A stretch of DNA of 64,000 nt from Rapana venosa (Eukaryota; Mollusca; Gastropoda; Neogastropoda; Muricidae), in assembly GCA_028751875.1 (NCBI GenBank), contig CM054153.1:19782953-19846952 (forward strand), given 5' to 3'. Within the stretch, counting starts at the first letter, position 1. Every line of letters begins with the position of its first letter. The notes beneath the pieces were generated by a model. The model saw nothing but the letters and a program-made list of their open reading frames with translations. It did no database searches and was not told where the DNA came from. This document shows, in pieces, positions 22,861-34,441 of this stretch. The translations under genes were made by a program, and so were the position numbers.

Positions 22861-22899
22861 CTCGCTTGTGCAGATATTATGCTTCCGTCCATATACCGG

Positions 22900-23562
22900 A
22901 ACTGGGGGGAAAAACAAAACTTGGTCTTTCACATGACTGTAGGCTAGGCCTAGCCTATTATCTTCGGAGTTTGGAGAGGCCTAGGGCCTACTGACCTAAT
23001 AGGCTAAAGAAGAAGACGACAAAGAAGAAAGGGATTGCTGTTGATACAATCCTGATGTTATAATCTTGTAGGATTAAATATATCTACATCAATCTTGTTT
23101 AATTTTATGGCAGCACAACACAAGGTCATATAAATGAATAAATAAACAAACAGGGTGGAGGGGGTGGTAAGGTTACATCTGAGACAGGAGGGTAGGTTAA
23201 ACAAGATCTCTTCTTCCCTCAAGTCGCCGAGAACAGAGTTGCATTGTGGCACATTTGAAAATTAAAGTTCATGCAATGTGTCATGGGCAAGTCGACTGAT
23301 GTATGTTGTGCCATTCATACTATAGGTCATATCTAGCTTACACTTTACAATATAGAAGAGGATGGCTTGGTAGACTTATGTCAGCGCAGTGTGTACAGCG
23401 CAGTCAATCACACCTCGAACATTCAGTGTCTATGATTCGGTCTCGAATCTAAAAGACCACGAACATACATCTCAGCGCCGACGATGTACCTAGGACCATG
23501 TGGCAGGGATAAAACAGTTCAAGGTCCTCTCTTTTCTTGGAGTCATGAATAGGCTAGCAGGA

Positions 23563-23593
<31 letters not shown>

Positions 23594-23760
23594 CTTGCAA
23601 GCTTAATTCCTCTTCTTCCCCACTCAATCAACACACACACGAGGAAAATTTGACACATACAATGTGTGTGTATACAATGTGTGTGTGTGTGATACAAACT
23701 TGAAGAGCACGCTAACTGCTAAAGAAGGTATATGATATTAGAGTAGCACATTATCACACG
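22900..23760. other. Intergenic sequence between RBM8A and tRNA-His
   Basis: It holds the putative RBM8A promoter at its left edge and a CA tract (about 23562-23589). I see no exon, SINE or other RNA gene in the remainder. Confidence 0.5.
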
Positions 23761-23762
23761 TG

Positions 23763-23834
23763 GCCGTGATAGTCTAGTGGTTAGGACCTCGCGTTGTGGC
23801 CGCGATAACCCAGGTTCGAATCCTGGTCACGGCA
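23763..23834 (+). tRNA. tRNA-His (anticodon GTG)
   Basis: 72 nt with a complete cloverleaf: acceptor GCCGTGA pairs with TCACGGC, discriminator A, anticodon stem TCGCG/CGCGA, loop TTGTGGC with GTG at 23796-23798, and T arm CCAGG TTCGAAT CCTGG. Internal A and B boxes are present and a T6 Pol III terminator lies at 23838-23843. There is no intron. Unlike the SINE heads nearby it has no downstream SINE body, which supports a functional gene. Confidence 0.95.
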
Positions 23835-23837
23835 AAC

Positions 23838-23843
23838 TTTTTT
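23838..23843 (+). terminator. Pol III terminator of tRNA-His
   Basis: Run of six T residues four bases after the mature 3' end, the usual RNA polymerase III stop. Confidence 0.85.
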
Positions 23844-24308
23844 CTTCGTATTGTGTTTATATTATTTCCGCCATGATTATTTGGGGGCTTTATTATGTTT
23901 TGTGCAATGTTCACAAACTTAATTATTATAATTTTGTAACACTATTTCATTTGGCTCTACATTTATTTATAGTAGTAATGTCGGTTTTGTGCGAGGAAAG
24001 AGTCTTCAGTTTGTTTTCATTCTTTTTTTCATTCTTTCATTCATTAAGATTTATATACCAGGGTAAAAACAATAGCATATAAAACAAGATGATACTGGCC
24101 ATGTTTGTTTTACTGTGGGTGACACTATTCATTTCCAGCATCACAACAGGCTTTGTCCAGAAATCCAACAAAAGCTAACTGGATAATATTTAACCGAACT
24201 GCATTAACGAATGTTTTAACTGATTTGTCCCACTCAGCTGATTTGTAAACTAAGCTAAACTACTTCAGATCGTATCAACAAAACAAACATATGTATTAAA
24301 AAACAACA

Positions 24309-24780
<472 letters not shown>

Positions 24781-24972
24781 CACACACACACACACACCAC
24801 TGAAAGTAGGGGAAATGAAACTGACGCAAAACTGGAAAGTGGTCACCTAGATCTTCATAATTTTTAACAATGAAGATTTTGAGAGCTACAGTGCCCTCGA
24901 TTTACCATATTATGATATGGGATTTTATAGGCCTGCTACTAATAAGTATGGGAAGATGCCGTATAGAATACG

Positions 24973-25030
<58 letters not shown>
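24973..25030 (+). repeat. GT microsatellite
   Basis: About 28 GT units ending in GAGACAGAGA. Confidence 0.97.
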
Positions 25031-25031
<1 letters not shown>

Positions 25032-25106
25032 ACAGAGACTGAAAATGAGAGGGAGGGCATGCATGATTAAAATAAAAATATGATACCCCCCCCCCCCCCC
25101 TAACCT

Positions 25107-25215
25107 TGTTGAGACATCACCCCGAAGTTGGAATGCAGATACCTTAATGGTGGGCAAAAAAGGTGGCAAACATAAAATCTCACTATTGGTGAGCCTCTGT
25201 ACTCTAGCCAATGAA
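25107..25215 (+). mobile_element. T1 tail fragment of a SINE
   Basis: GACATCACCCCGAAGTTGG, GATACCTTAATGGTGGGC and TCTCACTATTGGTGAGCC identify the T1 module; the head and body are absent. It follows a run of 20 C. Confidence 0.7.
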
Positions 25216-25568
25216 AAAAGTCACCACCATACAGATATAATTTTTTTTATTATGTTTATTCTGACCATCAACCTTCTGCCCCCCTGTTTTGTTTTGTTTT
25301 TGTTTGCTTGTTGTTGTTTTTTTTCATTATTCCCCTTGAGTGCCAAGGTTCAACAATGGTGATATTTTGCTACTCTGCAGTAGTTTCCCTTGATTTTTGA
25401 TAGAGGGTTATCGGTGGATATTGTTAGGAAAATATCTCATATAATACTATGTTTTTTGTAACTGCCAAGTAATCGTTTACTACAACAAACATAAACAAAC
25501 GCATTTATGATGGAAAGAAGTATATGATAGAAATATTTTGCTGAACGTGAGCAAACCCAGTTCATTTT

Positions 25569-25579
25569 GCCGCCATCTT
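25569..25579 (+). promoter_or_regulatory. YY1-like element of the 25.6-kb gene
   Basis: GCCGCCATCTT, a perfect YY1 core in reverse orientation, 47 bases before the ATG at 25626. Its place suggests the transcription start lies within about 50 bases. Confidence 0.5.
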
Positions 25580-25625
25580 GAACTTTCCATGTTGTCCCCA
25601 ACATTGCGCTCCAATTCCGCAGATA

Positions 25626-26263
25626 ATGAGCCCCGATGACTCGTTTACGGAAAACAAAGCAACAGATAGACTAGGGCCTAACTTAGATGAGGAGATCTGG
25701 GAGCTAGAAGAGACCATGTCAGCCAGGGAAACAGACGAAGACCCCGATTTTCCTACGGTTTTTGTAGAGAAGCACCACACGTAAGTCCATTGCTGTCCAT
25801 TGCAGTTAATTAGAAATTTAACTGGCATGTATAGAAGGCAGGCGATGATAACTGGCTTTGGGGGCTGATTTTTTTCTTTTACTCATTTTTATTATGTCTT
25901 ATTGATAATTTGACAGCTAGTAGTATTAAAATATCGAAATTTGATTTAGTATTTCACAAGTTACAAGCATAGGTAAGCAGGCTGACCAATTTTCTGCTAG
26001 TAGTGGACCAGTACTTTGCTTTAGAAATCTAGACACAAACTGAGCTGACAAATGTATTGATGCTGTGCTGGTTGTAATCATGTATAAAGGCCTTCATGAT
26101 TTTCACTTTCTTTTTAACACAACAACCTAGATGCGTGTGCATGCCTGCAAGAGACAGTAACTAGACTAGATCTAATGTGTGTGTGTTCCTGTGTGTGTGC
26201 AAGAGACAGTAACTAGATCTAATGTGTGTGTGTGTGTGTGTGTGAACACTAGCTATAATGTGT

Positions 26264-26299
<36 letters not shown>

Positions 26300-26310
26300 T
26301 GCATGTTTGC

Positions 26311-26355
<45 letters not shown>

Positions 26356-28575
26356 ACACACACATGCAAGTACACATTTTTATCTTCCCTCTTTCGCTTT
26401 AAGTCTGTCAGATGTGTCTGGGGAAAAATAATGGCATGTCCTTTCCAGCTCCTATTGTGGGCCATACAGCTTGGTTTGTAGGGTTATCAGGGGAAAATAT
26501 AATGGCGTTTTTGTTTGTTCCAGGATGGAGGTGTGAATAAAGATCCAGGCTCTTGGCATCCTCTTCCCCTCTTCTAACAGCCTCCTGCCTCCACTTGGAA
26601 TCAGTTTGGATGATTGGCCTGTGGACTTTCTTCAGTTCTGGTTTGTTTGTTTTCTCACCATGAACATATGGTCATAAGTAAAGGTAATAAATATAGCTCC
26701 AGACAGTATATTAGAGATAAGCCTGTGAAGTGGGTAGTGAAATTAAGGGTATTAGCTGATACTCTGACACTGACAGGTTAGACTTATGATTTTGAAAAGT
26801 ATACAAAGAGAAAAAGGCAGTTTTTTTTGGTTTTGGTCTGTCATAAGCTTTTCTTTATTTCTTTTTTTAAAATAAGATATAAATCAAGGGTACGACCTTG
26901 TTTTTTTAACAACCATTTTATAATAATACTCAGTTGGTGCAGGATTTGATTGAGTGTCAGTGTTGTGGGATTTTTTGGGTGGTGGGGGGAAGATATCAGT
27001 TGTGTCATAGCTTACAAAAAAGGGTTTCCTCAACAGCCAAAAATGTTAAAGGGTTTGAAAAAAGTCAAATAGGGGTGATATTAGATGGATGAGCATCCAG
27101 ACATATTTTCTGTGCAGTGGAGAGGTAACAAAACTTTGCTTTATGTCATTCATACTGCAGTTAGTTCTGGCTTTGTCCATCTAGATCAAAAGTTCAAGGG
27201 CATTTAGAAAAACAACCAAACCATGTCAGACAGCCAGATTTAGTCAAAAGACTACAGTGAGAATGTGGATGGAGTGAATGAAAGTAATCAATTAGTTGTG
27301 AAACAGATAAATGGTGGAAAATGCCCCTCTTTTCCTCATTTCATTGACATTGCAAGATTAATGCTATTATTTTATTTCAAGATTTTAGGGGAAAAAAGTA
27401 TCCTGACAATTTAGTGAATTTACAAAGACATGAAAGATGGACTGTACTGAAGAAGTGATTAGAGAATTGGTAGATTTGAGTAAATAAGAACGAGTTCCAC
27501 AAGTGTCGAGCACAATCGTATATTACTGAAAATTCCATTTTCCATACTTTTATACATTTGTTTTTACAAAGAATAAAGCAACAACAAAATCTTCAAATAA
27601 ATAGATGTACATACATTATTTTTATGCATAATCAGTCTGTATCCAGAGAAATGAAACAATGGTGTCGTCTATTAAACAAGATGATTGTGTAGACAGGGGT
27701 GATGTGTCTCTTTTAGTAACAGTACGTAAAAATATATCATAAACAAGATAAATTGACCCAGTTTTTTAATATAACTGTGTATTTATATTCTTGGTATTCT
27801 AGGGAAGTACTCAGAAAGTAAAATTTTGTCTTCTTCTGCAAAACAGGCAATCTTTCTTGGCAGAGGTGACTGCTTCTCATATTTGTATGATCAATCAGAA
27901 AATATAGTAAAGTATTTATTTAGAGCAGTGACCATGTAACTTGTAAGTCTTCATATAGTACAGTCAAAATTGTTTAAAAGGAAATATGATTGGGTTTGTC
28001 AATAAAAGTTGACATTGTGAATATGAACAAAAAGTTTTAGATATTTTTTTTAATTCATGAAGAACGTGAAAAATGCTGAAATTTGTGCAGATAAATTATT
28101 TTTAGCTAAAGAGGTGAAAGGTCATCAAGTTGATTATATCCACAAAGTTAGAAAAAAAAATCATATTTGAAAACCGGTTTGTCCTGAATTCATTGACTTA
28201 CTACACATCAACTTTGGTTCTGTACTACATATTTTACAGCTATTAAATATTGCTGTATAGTTATCACTTGCTTAAAGCACCACATGCCACTCCCGAGATT
28301 CAAACCCACAATTTTGTGGACCCTAGGGATCAAAACCAAACAGCTGTAACCACTTGGATGTAGCATCTGTTGACAAGATACATTTCAAGGCATCTTTAAA
28401 GAATATATCCCTTGACTTTCTCCTTTCCTCTTGCACATTCTTTAGGTCTGTTGTTGTTTCTTCCAGGACTGCCCTGCAGGACATGGAACTCACAGTGGTG
28501 CCAGGAGATGAGTCTGGTGCTTGGATGGGTGCCCACACTACCGGTACCAGTACAGAGGATCCTGCAGAGGCCTGA
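25626..28575 (+). CDS. Unrecognised acidic protein, two or more exons
   Basis: Exon 25626-25780 starts at ATG (MSPDDSFTENK) and reads an acidic stretch (NLDEEIWELEETMS, RETDEDPDFPTVFVEKHH), then a consensus donor GTAAGT. The next well-formed acceptor in phase is at 28466; joined, the frame reads on (TALQDMELTVVPGDESG, then TGTSTEDPAEA) to TGA at 28573-28575, giving 87 residues. Alternatives remain. A second acceptor at 28480 opens a frame through the whole exon to a donor at 28664. A terminal exon at about 26522 would end after four codons, with AATAAA beside the stop. An upstream ATG at 25589 opens a short overlapping frame. The first exon is convincing in composition; the downstream structure is not settled and no family is recognised. 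Confidence 0.45.
26230..26365 (+). repeat. GT tracts, 30-base poly-C and CA tract
   Basis: (GT)n blocks at 26224-26299, C run 26311-26340, then (CA)n to about 26364. It lies in the first intron of the acidic-protein gene. Confidence 0.95.
26660..28440. other. Intronic or intergenic A/T-rich sequence
   Basis: No repeat family copy, RNA gene or convincing exon found. Probably the intron between the exons at 25.7 and 28.5 kb. Confidence 0.5.
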
Positions 28576-29182
28576 CATACGAAGCCAGCCAGAGGAGATG
28601 GACAAGGACACATCGCCAGGGATGCCTACACCAGACACCCTCCTGCTTCTGCAGCTGTTAACATGTAAGCAGTGTTCGAACTTGAATTTTTCTGTAGGAA
28701 TTTAATCATTTCATTTACACATATGATAAAACAGTGTTGGTCACATCCATGCCTCACCTTCACCCAAGTCTTAACCAAGAAAAAAAAAAGGCCTCTTGTA
28801 TCTGCGTGCTCGTGCATGCGTAAATGATGGTGTGTATCTGCATGAAGTGTAGGTGCCACGTGTGTGCGGTCACGCATCTTGTGTTGGAAGTCCATACAGC
28901 ACTAGCATTTGCGCCTGCGCAGTGTTATGAAAAGGGGGGGGGGTTTGGATGTTGAGCATCCCTCCCCCTCCCACATAGCGTACCTCTGGGTTGTCCCAGT
29001 TCCCAGCAGCAAAACCTGTAAGTCATTTGGTCAACTACCTACCCCCCCCCTCCCCTAACAAAACTCACACTGAACACTGACCTGGACACAGTGGGAAGAA
29101 TGGCAGAATAAGTAGGAAGACAGTACTAGTATGCTGAGTGTATTATATATATATTTTTTATTTTTAAAAAATTGTTTTACTT

Positions 29183-29530
29183 CATCCCTGTAGGTCCATA
29201 AAGTCGTGGTTTGAATCTTGCTGACAGTGAATGGTGAAATAAAGGTGGGGATTTTTTGCTATCACTCAGGTCAACTTTAAAAGCTGACCTGCCAGTGCCT
29301 TCATTCTCATTGTGTATATATGTATGCCAAAGATCAAAATATGCACATTAAAGATCCTGTAGTTCATATCTGTGTTTTCGGTGGGTTACAGAAACATGAA
29401 CACACCCAGTATGCATCCTGTACCCCAAAATTTTTTTTTTAAATGAGCTGCTCTGAAGTTGGAATTGTCACATGAGGTCAGCGAGCAGACCTCCTGCAAA
29501 ATTACAAGTATAGGAGAAGACCACACACTG
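29183..29530 (+). mobile_element. SINE family B copy with an alternative 3' end
   Basis: B box GTGGTTTGAATCTTG, body phrases GCTGACCTGCCAGTGCC, AAATATGCACATTAAAGATCC and GGGTTACAGAAACATGAACA. After 29455 it does not carry T1 but a segment (GGTCAGCGAGCAGACC, CAAGTATAGGAGAAGACC) that also occurs at about 8395-8470 next to a family A element. Confidence 0.7.
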
Positions 29531-29689
29531 TACATTCCATCTGGTAAGGGAACGCAGAAGAAAGAAAGATGTGTATTTTATTTTGGTTAAAACAAAAGCC
29601 CCTTCCCCCCCCCCCCCAAAAAAAAAAAAAAGGCTAAGCTCACTGACATGGCAAAAATGACACTTTTTAAACATGTGTGTAGAAAATTA

Positions 29690-30060
29690 AAAGTCAGGGG
29701 TTTGATCCACATTTTAACTCGAGCTTGTTTCCCCATCTGCAAGACTTTGAGGGGTGGTCTGGGCACTAGCCTTTCAGATGAGATGGTAAGCCGAGGTCCC
29801 ATGCGCAACACGCACATAAAAAACAACCCACAGGAACAAGAGATGTTCCTGGCAAATTCTGTAGAAACAGTCACTCTCATAGGAAAACAAATGCTTGTAG
29901 ACAGGAATGAATGAAAACACCCCCCCCCCCCTTCCCCCAAGAAGAGGAATGTAATAAAAGAAAACCTAAAGAAAGCAAAAATGGGAAGTGTCACCATTGC
30001 ATGACGTGCTCTCCCTGGGGAGAGCAGCCTGATTGGCATGCAGAGAACTCCGCTCTGACT
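29690..30060 (+). mobile_element. SINE family D (Meta-SINE-like)
   Basis: Central phrases TCAGATGAGATGG, AAGCCGAGGTCCCATGCGC, GGCAAATTCTGTAGAAACAG and GGAAAACAAATGCTTGTAG are followed by a tail with GCTCTCCCTGGGGAGAGCAG, a short inverted repeat. It resembles the MetaSINE core as I remember it; an alignment is needed. Other fragments: 50205-50440 (+), 15000-15165 (-), 53940-54045 (-). Its first phrase is related to the central domain of family A. Confidence 0.6.
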
Positions 30061-30685
30061 GAAACTGGTAAAACAATGCTATAAAGTAATTACATTGGAG
30101 GAGCAGGGGAGCAAAACTCTACCCTTGGCCCACACATGGTAGTGGCAGGGGTGTTGCACACAGGCACAGTGCCTTTCAGTGATTCTTACCATCACTAAGC
30201 CCAAGGACATGAGTGCTGAAGATCTGTGTATTCTTCTCAGTCTTGGTGATTTCTGTCATTAGCTGCTGTCGTCAGGATATTGATTAAATGAAGAAATGTG
30301 GGTATCCCTGTCCAATAGCTGTGTCAGTTATTGAAGTAAGCAAAGTGCCCAGGCCTGCATAAAATTGCAGTAATGTTATGCTTTAAAGTGTAATGTTGAA
30401 ATTGTCATCAACCATGAAAACTCATAGCATAATAAATTGCACTGTCTTTAATTTTTAAATAAATTGCACTCTCTTTAATTTTTAATAAATTGCATCTCTT
30501 TAGTTTTAATGGGGGAAACAATTTTTTAGTCTTAGAATGGTTACTATAAAATACTTGTGATGAAGTACTCTGATTATGTCCTATGATTATTTGATAACAA
30601 CTAACATGTATGTGCTGGCTATGGTTAAAAAACAAAGTTCAGAATTGGGGGGAAAAAAAGAAAATCACCCCTGGTATATTCATCA

Positions 30686-30812
30686 TCATCATCATCATCA
30701 TCAACCATTACACCCAGTGGTGTGTAGGGCAGCAACAAAGCGCTTCCACTCCTGCCTATCCTGGGCTAACCTAGTCACTGATCCCCAAGAGTGCTGCATG
30801 GCCTTCATCTCC
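30686..30812 (-). mobile_element. 3' end of a second LINE family
   Basis: On the minus strand an open frame reads MQHSWGSVTRLAQDRQEW and KRFVAALHTTGCNG, then a stop, then GATGAT repeats as the tail. This is the C-terminus typical of a family of invertebrate LINE polyproteins. A second copy is at 52046-52246. Confidence 0.7.
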
Positions 30813-30972
30813 CTTGTATATTACAAAATGGATAATGGAAGTGGCAGACCTGCATATTACTTGATTTGGAAGATAATTATCCTACAGACATCACTGTCAC
30901 TTGAAGCAGCAATGTTCGGTTTTTATCTCTTGAAATGCATTATGTCATTTCAGTTTTCGAAGTCTTTCACTG

Positions 30973-31285
30973 TTCTTCTTCTTCATCATTGAACGCTCAG
31001 ACAGCAACTATTGTCTGTTACGTGTGAAAATGCTCTCAGCTGCCATTGTCTGATAAGTCAGGCCCAGTGCATCCAACTTTAGAGTGGGAGAGAATTATCT
31101 TTTAAGTCTCTCTGGAAAAAGAAGTAATGAGAGTGGACCAAGAATGCATGAAAGAAAGAGGTGACAGGAATATGGCAGAAACAGAGAGAGGGATAGAAAA
31201 GTGGGAATTCCTGGCACAGGACTTCCAGGTGGGGATGCTATTTATACTGACAAGTCCCTGGCATCCCCATGGGGGAAATAAGGTT
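30973..31285 (-). mobile_element. Interspersed repeat family C
   Basis: Reverse-orientation copy running from TTCTTCTTCTTC with AACGCTCAGACAGCAACTATT at its left edge to GGCATCCCCATGGGGG at the right. It is nearly complete. Confidence 0.75.
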
Positions 31286-31639
31286 ATCTGTTTTTGTGAC
31301 AGTGCAGTGTAAATCTTTTGTTTGTGTGTAATCTTAAAAAATCCCCATTTTTATGCCCGTGTGTTTTTAATGAGAGAGCATATCGCTTCATTTAATTAAG
31401 TCTTACAGTGGTGTTAGATATCATCACACACACACTGCATCTGCGAAAGATCTTCTTGATACTGTACAGCAAAAATGGTGGTTTCTCATTGGTAAAATGT
31501 AGAGGCAATGTGTATGCCAGATACATACATGCAAATCTAATCACCTGGTGATATGCGCATTACAGCAATGTCTGCCTTTGCATGTTTTATTTTCGATCCT
31601 TGGTAAGCAAAGATATCTCTGTGCTTGTTGCATATCCAG

Positions 31640-31737
31640 GCTCAATGGACAAGTGTGCTGAAAGAGAGAGCTGGCAATACCTTGGATGAGGAGATGCAAG
31701 GAAGAATAGACAGCAAGAGACTCACCAGCCTATACAG
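31640..31737 (+). other. Candidate exon (unassigned)
   Basis: 98 bases between CATATCCAG and GTATGT. One frame is open and protein-like (AQWTSVLKERAGNTLDEE, then RIDSKRLTSLY). It joins in phase to the candidate exon in the first unit of the nearby triplication, but not to the exon at 28.5 kb in any stop-free frame, so I cannot build a consistent gene. Confidence 0.3.
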
Positions 31738-31907
31738 GTATGTTCATAATGTTGTCCTTTGATATAGTCCTTATGCAACAAATGTGGGCAACACTACAAT
31801 ACTTTTTTGTTTATAAATTTTAATTTATTATCTAGAATTTATAATTTATATATTTTTATACAAGGTTTTTTTTTGGGAGGGGGGGGGGGGGCTTTTTATT
31901 GGGCATT

Positions 31908-32020
31908 TTTTCTTTTTCATCAAATGCTCAGACAGCAGCTATTGTTTGTCATATGAGTGAAAAAGCGTTGGGCTGCCATTAAGTGCCTGACGAGTCAGGC
32001 CAAGAACATCCAACTTTCTC
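31908..32020 (-). mobile_element. Family C fragment left of the triplication
   Basis: Contains AATGCTCAGACAGCAGCTATT and CCTGACGAGTCAGGC. It is one of several family C pieces around the tandem triplication that begins 100 bases further on. Confidence 0.65.
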
Positions 32021-32122
32021 TCTCAGTCACTGTCTTGTATCGTATGCAATTTTTTGTTTGGGCAGTTTTGTCCTAGATTGCTCTTACCTATCTTGACACA
32101 TTATGTTATTACCATTATTTCT

Positions 32123-34441
32123 TTTAAAGTTTTACATACATTTTCTGGCAACATCACGCAGCTCTGGGAGGTACCCTTCAGGTTCAAAGGTAAATTAGAC
32201 TTGCAGTCTCTTTGTACATAGCTAAGTAAGCAAGAATTAATTTGGGCTGTTTTCTCTAAGCATTAAGCTAAAAAAAGCAAAAAACAAACACCCCCCCAAT
32301 CATTTGGGTTGTATTTTTTCTGCCAAAATCTGTATGTAGAGGTACACTGAATTTCTTCCCCCCATTTTTTTGTGGTATTATAATGTTTTTACATACCTTC
32401 ATCTCTATGTTGAGTGTATGCATGCAGGGGTGGGCAGATATTGGGGTGTTAATTCTAAAAAAAATTTTTTTAAAGGTTGAGTGGGCAAGGGAAATAACAG
32501 ACATCCCCTAATATTGATGACGACGACGTGATGATACCCCTAATATTGATGAGATCTGAAAAAGATGACAGGCACAATCATGAAGAGATTTTTAAAAAAA
32601 AGTAAGAAAATAAGAAAACAGCAGGATACATATCCTAATGGAGGCTTTGAATCTGTTGGGGTTTTCTTTTACCATTATTAATTTTTTCTTTTTACTTTTT
32701 TTTGTTTTTAGGGCCAGTTGAGAAAGTCTAAATGCAGTAGCTGTCACTGTTCATCTGGTTACAATCTCTTTTCCACAAGTGTGGTCATGTTGATTCTAGT
32801 ATTGCAAAGTGCCGTTTTGTCGTATGTCTTTGATGATCAATGTTTGCAATTCAGTGAAAACTCTTTGTGGTGTTCTTGGTTTCTTTTTTGAAGTAGAAAA
32901 TTTCTGTGATAAACATTTTTGCTAGGGTGGGAAGTTATTTCCCTTAGATAAGTTTTCTGAAATTATAAATTCATGAATTTCACAAAGGACTTAGGCTAGT
33001 TTAGACAATACAGTAAGTGATTAATTAGCTGATACATTTGTATCTAATTTATCCAACACTTAAAAAAAAAAAAAAAAAGCTTTTCTGTGCGTAGCTGATG
33101 ATTTAATTTTGGATGCCAAAAAACTTGTTTGGATGACTTTTTTTTCTTTAGCAATATTCAAATCTGCAAAGGCTTTAGAGGGAACAAACTAAAAAATTGG
33201 CAATGCCTTTAAACTTGCACTGTCCGCACTTTGACCTCTTCATCAAAGTTACGTGCTGGAGAAACACCAGGGCCCATGTTGTAAAAAGAAAAAACTAAAC
33301 AGTTGTCCAAACTTTGTAAAGTAAAACAGCTGCAAAAGGAGAAAATGTGACCGTTTAGCAGCTTTTTGTTTGTTGGTCATCTGGACTTCTTTCCACGACA
33401 AGCATTGTTCGAAGAGTCACTAATTTCACATTTTGTGGTTTGGCTGATGATTAACAACGTCTAACGTGTAGCCTAAGTGAATGAACATAGTATCATACAT
33501 TTGAATATTTTGTGTATTGCAAGATAATTTTTTGCTTCACCCTTGCCAGTTAAAGATGAGAGCTTTCTGCAGATTTGTGAGCTTGAGTTTCATCATACCC
33601 TTTGGGAAGAAAAATATAGGGCACATACAGACCATACAAAATTGTCTCTTTATGTAAATTGCCTTTATCTGATTGTATGCTTGCAGATTCCCACAATCTG
33701 CAGTGGCTTGGAGCGTTCCTACCAGCTGTGTCCGATTACCTTTCCTGCAGCAGTACCTGGATGGTAAGTCTCCATTTTTTCTCTCTTGATTTGTGACGCT
33801 TCACCACATAAGTTGCATTGCGCCATAGGTCAAATTTTAGTTCGTAACATGTTACTTGGCAATAAAAAGGCTGTTCAATACAAAACAAGCAGATTGAAAA
33901 TAAGACAGTTTTATGAAAGATTATTACAAATTGAAATGATAGCATGAAGTGACAAAATGAGAAGTTGACAAGTTTTGTATAGTAATAGATGGTCAGAATG
34001 AGGGCTTGGGTGTTCTAAATCAGGTTTCAAAACAAAAATATGCCTTAATCTCAAAACTGACAACTTGACTCCAAACTTGCCTAAAAGGCTCTTAGCATAA
34101 AAGTGGGTTAGGTGGAATGCAACCGATTTCTTGGTGGAGCGTCACATTTAGGATATTTCCTACATGCACAGAGTTCTTGTTTGCCCAGAAAATCATTTTC
34201 TGACATTAGCAAATGTCATGCAATAATATATTGAAATTCTGGACATTCTCTCTGTGGGAGGTGCCACATACATTTCATTAAAAAATTGGAAAAGGCAGCA
34301 CATGGGAACTAGCTTTATCGTTTTAATTCATCTTGACAAGTATCCAGACCTCTAGCTTTCTATACATGTGCATTGCCTCTAGACCATTGATGACATTTAA
34401 AAACATTTCTTCTTCGTCAAACGCTCAGACAGCAACTATTG
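32123..34441 (+). repeat. Tandem triplication, unit 1
   Basis: 2319-base unit from TTTAAAGTTTTACATACATT to the family C end fragment AACGCTCAGACAGCAACTATT at about 34420. Landmarks shared by all units are GGGAGGTACCCTTCAGGTTC, GGGAAATAACAGAC, GAAAGTCTAAATGC, AGGGTGGGAAGTTATTTCCC and a 77-base exon-like segment. It differs from units 2 and 3 by seven instead of 16-19 C in the poly-C tract and by several substitutions the other two share. Confidence 0.95.
33687..33763 (+). other. Exon-like segment in triplication unit 1
   Basis: 77 bases flanked by TATGCTTGCAG and GTAAGTC. Joined to 31640-31737 it stays open (FPQSAVAWSVPTSC, RLPFLQQYLD). The equivalents at 36009-36085 and 38312-38388 keep both splice sites, but TGG has become TGA in that frame. 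Probably an exon of an unidentified gene, or a remnant. Confidence 0.3.

Noticed and set aside
25626..33763. Single gene joining exons at 25.6, 28.5, 31.6 and 33.7 kb
   Set aside because: Phases are incompatible: every join of the 28467-28664 exon to 31640 gives an early stop, so I keep them as separate candidates.
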